Positions 56,485 through 64,000 of a DNA stretch of 64,000 bases are shown one piece after another. The first letter of the stretch is position 1. Every line of letters begins with the position of its first letter. A program made the position numbers and the translations under genes. The DNA is from Lantana camara (taxonomy: Eukaryota; Streptophyta; Magnoliopsida; Lamiales; Verbenaceae): NCBI GenBank assembly GCA_037501455.1, contig CM074859.1:21643001-21707000 (forward strand). Direction: 5' to 3'. Under the pieces are notes generated by a model, which worked only from the letters and a program-made list of their open reading frames with translations, was not told the origin of the DNA and made no database searches.

Positions 56485-59400
56485 CGTGCTTTAGAAATAT
56501 ACATGCATTGATATGATGCATGCGATGCATAATTTTAAATCTGATACTGTGCACGTAAATTTTATCAAAGGAAACTGGTTTTTAAGTGGGATCGTTGTGA
56601 CCCCTCCAGTGTTTCCTTGGAATTTACATGGAATGGTATTTTTCTAGGAATCGATTTCAATAATCTTCCTGGTTAATAACGAATCAGTAAACATGGTCTA
56701 AATTATGAGATAATTTATTTATAACATGTTTACTTTATGCCATTTATTTTAAGCATGATAATTATGTGATAATTATACCAGCATGCTTAATTGATTTAAT
56801 TTATGGCATATTTATTTTGTGTCATTTAAAATTTTAAGCATGATAATTATGTGATAATTATATGAGAGCAAGCTTAATTATTTTATTTTATGGCATGATT
56901 GTGATAATATGAGATATTATGTTATTTTCAATTATGCATATTTTATTTAATGTGATTAAATAGTATTGTTTAATAGAGATTGGACGCGATGTATAATTGA
57001 ACTAATATTTTTCGGCCTAATTAATAAATTGTTATTATTGCCTTAAAATATTATTGGGATTTTAAATATGATTTAGTAATCCTAGTGGGAGGATATTAAT
57101 TAGATTAATTACTTCCAACAACAAGACGCCAAAAGTGATTATAAAATAATCAACAGATAATCAACATTTTTTAAAAATTCAAGTGGGAGCGAGATGAAAA
57201 GAGGTGGATTCTCACGGCCTCCATTACCGGTCTATAGTATAGTGGATACATACTACTCCCTTCGACGGGTATGTATTCGCGGTATACAAGATTAGACTTC
57301 TACGGATAGAATGAAATACGTCGAAAATCAGCTCGACCACGCCTTCATGGAGTGTCTTGACCTACTCATACGGACTTCTAGGTAATGGTACACACTTGAC
57401 TAAGTAATGTATTAACCTCCCTTCGGAGCTCTGCTACATTTACTTAGAGGCCAAGGGTTGACGTGGTGGATTAACATTGTTTGGTAAGAGTTACCTAGAT
57501 GACATGTTAATAAAGAATAGTTCCTGCTTTTCTAAGCGGTTTTCGACCTCGCCTCCGGAGAGTCAACTGCGGTTAGTTAAGTCACCATTGCGTAAATCAA
57601 AATGCTTACGTGGATTTCATTTATTGGTTGGACGCAGAAGAAAGTGAAATACATAATCATAACTTGCATTTATTTATTTATTTCAGTTTTATAATTACGA
57701 TCTCTCTTAGCCCACTCCAAACTGTATGTCTATAAGGAAATAGGCTAGTAAGAGTTCAACTACGCTGACTAATTAATAAATCTTGACATCGTGTTGAGAC
57801 ACGAAAGTTTACGTACTCACTAAACCTTATCCGAAAATTTTGAAAACTACAACCAGTCAGGATTAGAAAGACGTTTATCCCAAATGGATCAAGTGTGATG
57901 ATCAGGCTAGTCTTATATCCTGACATCTGTTTTAAATGTTCTTGAGCATCAGACACATGAGATGTCTACTGATAAGAACATGTTTTGGAGACAGAATCGT
58001 ACGAAGGTACGAGCCACGAAAAAGGTTGTTAGTTAAAGATGTTTGAAGGATCACTGTTTCAGAATCATATTATGAATATGATAACTAATCTGAACGAGAT
58101 TGAAAGCCTATGTGCTTACAGAGACAATCTTAATAGATAGGATACGATCCTATACTCTCTGCCTAAGTCGTTTGATCGTTCAAGATTATTTTAAATATTT
58201 TTTTAAAAACCAATGAACGACCTCAATAGGGCAGAAAGGGTGATATAGACTAAGGGAAAAGTTCTCTTTAATCAGACATCAATATCCACGGCCTAGAAAG
58301 CCAGTAAGTGGAAGAAAGAAAGGGAAAAGTTCCCAATCTCAGGTTCAGAAATAGAAAGTCAAAATCCGACAATGGAAAAGCGTTTCTATTTCGGTGGTAA
58401 CAGGGTATTGGAAAAGAAAATTATCCAAAATACTTAGTCTGTCTGTTTGCTACGCCGTTTAGATAAGATATGAAGATATCTTACTCGTTGAAAATATGTT
58501 TAGTTGGAAATTTACCAGACTCCTGGTGTGTGAACTTGAGATCAACTAATCATATTTGCAAGTCGTTGCGAAGATTCAAACTAACCAGAAAGTTTGAAAA
58601 ATGGCTAACATACAACTATTGCTAGGGGATAATACAAGTCTAATTATATTAGCAGTAAGGACTATAAAGTCATATTTTGGCAATAGGGTTTTTATAGAAA
58701 TCTGATTTTTGTAAGTTATTTGATAACTAGGGGTTTAACTGTTTGTTTTGAACAAAAGTTTACCGCTAAGCAAAATAAAAGGTTTATTTGCTCTAGCATA
58801 ATAAAAGATGGTCTTTTATACCTCAATGAAAATCATAATTTAAGTTTAACATTATGAAGCCTGACTTACCATTTAAGAGGAAAGGCTTCTACGTGGCATC
58901 AACGTCTTGGTCACTTTTATCCGAATAAGATCCAAAGACTGATTGTCGAGTCTTTTCGACTTGATAACTGTCAGTCTGCGAATCCTATTTAGAAAGTAAA
59001 ATGACCAAGAAAGTTCTTTTTGAGACAAAAGGTATTTAAGCCATGAACTTGCTTGAGTTAGTTCATATAGACATATGATACTATGAATGTTCAAGCAAGA
59101 GAAAGTTTTTGCGTACTTCATCATTCATTTGAATGATTACCCTAGATACATATATGTTTATTTGATGAGACTTAAGTCTGTAATTGTTGAAGAGTTCAAA
59201 GAATATAAGACTAAAGTCAAAGAGTCAAATTAAAAAACATATCGAGGCACTTCGATTAGATCGAAGTAGTGATAAGTATCTATGTTCAGAGTTAAATAGA
59301 ATTTCTCAAATGAGATTAGATCTCAACCTTATGTATGAGATACGGTTTGGCAAAGATGTATTACAGAAAAGAGAAATAAAACTCTGATAATGATGGTAAG

Positions 59401-61330
59401 ACTCATGAAAAGTCATACTACCCTACGAAGTTCGTTTTGGGGGTCTTGCACACAAAACGACAAACCTAGTTCTATCTAAGTCAGTTCCTAAAACACTGAT
59501 GGATCTGTAGCTAGGGTGAAAACACTGTATCTTTTATCTTCGGATTTAAGGTAGCCTGGTCCACGAGTTAAGGATGGATCCTGACAAGTTAGAATAAAGA
59601 ACAAAGGTTTACTTGTTCTAAGGTTATCCTAAGAAGAACAAGAGGTGGTATATTTTGAAATTTTAGAAATCACAAAAGTTGTTTGTGAATATTTCAAAGA
59701 TAATTACATAGATAACCGCAAAGGGTAGAAGCAAAGTAGTGTTAAAAGAAATAACAATATTAGATACTGATTTCCATAAACCCGTGATAACTAAAAATGT
59801 ATGAGATACATGTGAAGTACCAAATACAACATGTGATGTAGAGACATGTACACGAGAGCATCATTATAGTGGGAGGATTGTCAGGACACCTGACAAGATA
59901 CCTAAGATTAACCCAAGAGGTTGAATCTAACGTATCTGATCCTGTCACGTGTAATGAAGCTGTACAAGATATAGACACTGACCGTTTGGTCAATTTCCAT
60001 GGAATCTAAGTTAGAATCTCTGTATTCTAACAAAGTCTTGAACTTGTAGAGGCGCCGGAAGGCATTAAACCCTGTTAGATAAAATTGGGTTCTACAAGAC
60101 GATAAAAGGAGAAATAGACAAAAGTAGAGACTTTAAAGCAAAGCTTATGGCAAGGGATTTTACCCAGAAAGAAGAAATCATTTATGAGGTCTTCTTGCCT
60201 ATAACAATGCTTATGTCCATTATCCTCTCCATTTTATCTCATTATCGATTATGAGATTAGATAAATGGATGTAAAGACTATGTCCTTGGACGGGCAATTT
60301 CAAGAGATACATGGTACAACCTAAAGGCTTTACAGCCAGAAATCAGGTGCATATAATGCAAGCTTGATAGATCGATTTATGATCTTAAGCAAACGTCTAG
60401 ATTATGGAGCATCAAAATTATAAGGCAATTTAGATTCTTTGGATTTGTATAATTGCCTGATGAACCATGAAGTGTACAAAATGACATCATGATAGCGTTG
60501 TACCATTTTCACTATTAATATTCTGCTCATTGGGAATGATGCAAGAATTTTGTCAGTGGTCAGGATTCGGATGTCAAATCATTTTGACAAGAAAAGACCT
60601 ATGTGAGACCAATGTTATTCCAAGGATCAGACTTTTGTCGTGATCATAGGAATAAGGAGATTGGTTTATCACAAGAAGCATTTATTGATAAGATGCTGGT
60701 AAGATATAATATGACAAATTCCAAGAAAGGTTCATTACGTTTTAGATATGGAATTTATCTATCTCGGGATCACTGTCCTGAGACAACTGAAGAGATAGAA
60801 GACATGATTAGAGTTTCGCAGCGGAAGCTTTATGTATGTCATATTATGCACAGGGCCAGATGTCTATTATATATATAGGTCTAAGTCAACAGATATTAGT
60901 TAAACCCTAGAATCTAACACTGGGTAGTAGTGAAAGCATATATTGGAGTACTTGAGAAGGACTTGAGATTATATGCTTGTCTACCACAGTGGTGAGCTCA
61001 TTTCAATAGAAGTACACAGATTCGGATTTACAATCTGATTTGTATTCTAGATGTTTGACATTAGAATACGTGTATACTTTAGAAAAAGCAACCGTTAATT
61101 GGAGAATGTTAAGCAGACTTGTATTGCTTACACCGCCACGGAAGTCAAATACATGGTAGCTTGAGAAGCAACCAATTAGATGTATTGGATTCATGATTTC
61201 CTAGTTGTTGGCTCTGAGAAACGTCTAATAGATTCCCTCACTAAAAGTATTGGCGCGAAAGAGTGCAAAACGAGTTTTTACACTCATGTGGGAGGAATAA
61301 GACTTAGATGTGTAGCCAAATTGAATTTAG
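56485..61330 (+). pseudogene. Copia-D gag-pol, heavily decayed
   Basis: About 4.8 kb in which copia blocks can be picked out in order in changing frames. Gag is near 58075-58260 (MITNLNEIESLCAYRDN, then LPKSFDRS). The protease site is near 58515 (PDSWCVNLRSTNHIC, the Asp of DSGA lost). The pre-integrase WHQRLGHFYPNKIQRL is near 58894, with integrase pieces near 59160-59290. RT is near 60250-60880 (QMDVKT, YDLKQTSRLWS, IGLSQEAFIDKMLVRYNM), and the RNase H end is near 61220 (DSLTKSIGAKE). Stops and indels occur throughout. The first 1.3 kb (56485-57800) is AT-rich leader with no recognisable protein. Confidence 0.85.
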
Positions 61331-61344
61331 GGCAAGTGGGAGAT
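61331..61344 (+). other. Copia-D polypurine tract
   Basis: GGCAAGTGGGAGAT directly before the 3' LTR start TGTTGGG. It is the same motif as in Copia-B (GGGCAAGTGGGAGAT), which supports a shared lineage. Confidence 0.88.
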
Positions 61345-62502
61345 TGTTGGGAATGGTGCCCTGAAAATTCAATTTATTGAATTAATAAAACTGAATTTAC
61401 AGCAAGTTGTGAGTATTTCACATATTGATAATTAATGACGTGTGGTGGTATTCTCATATGAAATGTGTTTCATAGGAAAAGACTTTGAATACCGAAATCA
61501 TGTGTCATTAAAGTTCTAGTCGGTAAGATAAGAATATGTTCTTATCAAGACTATAACGTGGTTATATATGACGACTAGTCTTTCGTCATAGGGAATGGTG
61601 ATTCCAATTATAACACATTGATGATTTTCAATAGGATTGGAAACATCGAACTGGACCACTGAGATTGTTCATTTTATACTGCTATCTAAAATGAATAAAA
61701 TCTCAGGAAGCATTGTACTCTTAATCCTGATAATACTTAGACCTTAGGCATGTAGTGTTAGTCACTGTAACATACTCGAAGTGAGGTCTCGGTAACGGGT
61801 GGCCAAAATACTTAGTATGTTCGGTGGTTACATGAAATGCGCTAAAGAGTTATATTGATCGAGGAATCTGTGGCCTTGCTTGAAGGTAAGAGATATCCTC
61901 GAAATAGATTTGCAAAAGTTCGAATTAAGACTTTGGCCAAAGCATTTCGCGTGATAACGTCACCGAAGTTGTATGATGAATGTGTTTCACATACAGAGAA
62001 TTTGAACTTAAGGCGAATCAATAAATTTCAAATTGGAAATGAAAAATAAATGATAGTAGTTATAATTTATTTTTCATGGATATCTACACGGAGGAGTAAA
62101 ATGCAAAAATTATTCTTGATCGAGAAATTCGTGAATAATTTAATTAATTTTAGAGTGCAACAATATTTATTTAGTGGAATTAAATATTATTAAAAGGTAA
62201 TTAATTATTATCATGAGATGATAATATGTTAATCCGTTTGGAGCTAAAATTAATTAGTCCTGCAGGTCCCCCTGCAAGCCCCAAATCGAAAACCCAAAGA
62301 GAAAATAATAAAAGGAGAAAGAGAAATGAATTTTTCAAAGTGTTTGAAAATAGCCAAGGGATTTATTTTGAGAAAATAAATCAAGTTCTAAAGAGTTGGA
62401 AATACCCGGAATTTTATTTTGGAGAAAATAAAATTTTAATTTAAAAAAAAAAATTTGCTGACGTGGCAGTCCACGTGGCATGCCACGTCAGCAGGCGGGT
62501 CC
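61345..62502 (+). repeat. Copia-D 3' LTR, truncated after 1158 bp
   Basis: It matches 53739-54894 closely and ends at AGGCGGGTCC. The remaining roughly 1 kb of LTR is missing and unrelated sequence (ATCCAGAGTTATTCACG) follows. Confidence 0.92.
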
Positions 62503-62556
62503 ATCCAGAGTTATTCACGCAGGACTAGAGAATCTGGGGACCAGATTCTTTTAGGT

Positions 62557-62574
62557 GGGGGGGGGGGGGGGGGG
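62557..62574 (+). repeat. G18 homopolymer next to LTR copy S3
   Basis: Eighteen G residues end three bases before the TGTAACGCCCC start of S3. It is comparable with the C18 tract inside S1. Confidence 0.9.
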
Positions 62575-62577
62575 AGT

Positions 62578-64000
62578 TGTAACGCCCCGGTTCCGGATGA
62601 ACAGGTAAGCACGCCACTTGTGAGTTTTGAGCGTAGGTTTTATTTTAATTCATTTAATTTTCTATAATTTTTACGTGACATCTCATATTTTTGTAAAATT
62701 CATGAAACATCATTTATATGAATTATGTGAAAACATATCAATGGAAAATTATTTCATGTCACGGAAAAATAGTTATCACGTAAAACAATAACCGGGAGTG
62801 CTTTAATTATCGAATTGTCCCTACTTGATTATTTTCTAAATTTTAGGGACCTAATCGCATAACCTTTCAAGGACCTAATTGAGCATATTTCAAAACCTTG
62901 CATCCTCAATTGCATGATTTAAACATTCAAGGGATTAAGTTACAAATCTTGGCATTCCGCTCATTTCAAAAAGGGATGTAACGGTATAAGCATCTCCAAC
63001 CTTCCTTGATCATTTTATCCCAAAATTTCATCAACATATTTGCTTCCTCACTCTCGGTGTCAAGAAGGAAAGGGAAAGAAGTGATTTTCATCCATTTCAT
63101 CAAGAATCTCAAGAAAATTTTCCAAGCTTTGGGGTTTTATCATCATCTTCATCTCCTTCTTCATTTCTTGGTTCTAAAGGTGGGTATATGAATGAATTGA
63201 TGATACTTGAGCAAATATGGTTTAGTTAGGGTTTGAGAATTATATGTTAAATGAATTATTTGTTGATCAATATATGGATATGTGATAATGGCATGATGTA
63301 TTCATGAAATCATTGGAAAATTTGAGCTTTATTGATCACTAAGAGCATGGACATGAAACCTTGAAATCTTGTTGATATTTCATGTCTTATGTGTTCAAGT
63401 GTGCTTTTATCATCCTTTGAACATATATGCATCATATTTCCAGAAAATAATAGCTTTGTTGATCAAAACTTGAAGTGTTGTTGCTTGATCATTCATTCCC
63501 ATAGCTCTTCCCATGTTTCTGCTCTGTTTTTCAGTTGCAGAAACGGGGAACGACCGTTCCCAGCCTCAAGGCATTGTGGGAACGGGCGTTCCCACTCTTT
63601 TAAAACCAAATAGGCGGCCGAGCATGGGAACGGCCGTTCCCATTTTGGCCTTCGTGCCGGAAGGGTCGTTCCCAGCTAAAGGCGCGCTTTAATTTGAAAA
63701 ATGCTAGCACATTTTGAAGGGCCACGGGAACGACCCTTCCCATTTTCAAAGGGAAGCCGGAGCGGCCGTTCCCTTGCGTCTGACAGAACAAAAGTTTCTG
63801 CATAAAATTACATTTTTAGCCCCTCGATCCGACGACTTCTTTGACCCCAAATTGCTATTATATGATCTAATATGAACCAAAACAAGATGTTATCATGCCA
63901 CATTGTGATTTGCTCGTCATCTCGTTGTATTTTCGCCATTCGTCATATTTGGTCCATTTTAGGTCATGTCTCACGTATACACGTCGTGTTTGCATAGGTC
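62578..64000. mobile_element. LTR copy S3 of the S1/S2 family, inverted, running off the window
   Basis: It starts TGTAACGCCCCGG, the reverse complement of the S1/S2 right end. From there it follows S2 and S1 read backwards: the GGGAACGACCGTTCCC-type cluster (63545-63775), GCCCCTCGATCCGACG with TTTGACCCCAAATTGC (about 63820-63850), and ATCTCGTTG.ATTTTCGCC (about 63917-63937). The window ends inside it, so solo LTR versus full element cannot be decided. Confidence 0.85.

Larger units (their letters stand above)
53739..62502 (+). mobile_element. Copia-D: Ty1/copia element with young LTRs and shredded coding region
   Basis: The 5' LTR (53739-56470, with a MITE), primer site (56473-56484), degenerate gag-pol (to 61330), polypurine tract and the first 1158 bases of a 3' LTR (61345-62502) are present. 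The element breaks off at 62502, so no target duplication can be checked; GAGCT precedes the 5' LTR. The two LTR starts differ at about 20 positions in 1.16 kb by hand, while the coding region has stops and frame changes every few dozen codons. Confidence 0.92.

Overview
The window looks like nuclear DNA of a eudicot angiosperm. It has GT-AG introns, plant gene families (CYP71-clan P450, SCPL carboxypeptidase, MOZART1/GIP1, CC-NBS-LRR), AT-rich spacers, and nested Ty1/copia and Ty3/gypsy retrotransposons. An asterid such as a member of Lamiales is plausible from the look of the P450 and the repeats, but nothing here proves it. Only two host genes look complete: a small minus-strand GIP1/MZT1 gene (CDS 20684-20902) and a ten-exon serine carboxypeptidase-like gene (22609-25594). 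Most of the rest is transposable-element sequence in various stages of decay.

Layout. 1-2873: two tandem duplications in AT-rich DNA. 2880-6460: a dead LINE whose 3' part is duplicated in tandem. 6828-6855: a Helitron-type 3' end. 7664-8287: the second exon only of a CYP71D-like P450. 8977-9124: a SINE with a 17-bp target duplication. 9484-15021: a Ty1/copia element (Copia-A, target duplication TATAC) that lacks protease, integrase and part of RT, is split by a 2.3-kb solo LTR, and carries a Mutator-type MITE in its 3' LTR. 15055-16743: an unassigned segment between 19-bp direct repeats. 17-22 kb: a possible gene fragment, a second Helitron-type end on the minus strand, GIP1, and a foldback element. 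22090-22164: two short antisense copies of carboxypeptidase exon 3, upstream of that gene.

27957-43666 is one Tat-lineage Ty3/gypsy element on the minus strand (846-bp LTRs, target duplication AATTG). It has gag, RT, two RNase H regions and integrase. Between pol and the 3' LTR it carries an oppositely transcribed three-exon gene. The element holds a second solo LTR inside gag. It also holds a truncated copia element (Copia-B) at a deletion junction that removed gag core and protease. AT-rich triplicated repeats and CCCGACCC-rich patches flank it.

46287-48445 is a broken NBS-LRR gene. 49226-53324 is a copia coding region (Copia-C) with one long open RT frame. 53739-62502 is Copia-D, whose LTRs are nearly identical while its coding region is shredded, which suggests recent mobilisation in trans. 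Its 5' LTR carries a second 9-bp-TSD MITE. The window ends inside a third copy (62578 onward) of the same LTR family as the two solo LTRs, in opposite orientation. Hand-counted LTR divergence ranks the insertions as Copia-D (about 20 differences in 1.16 kb), Tat (about 25 in 846 bp), then Copia-A (about 12 in 260 bp), from youngest to oldest. All family names rest on reading translated motifs by eye; no database search was made.
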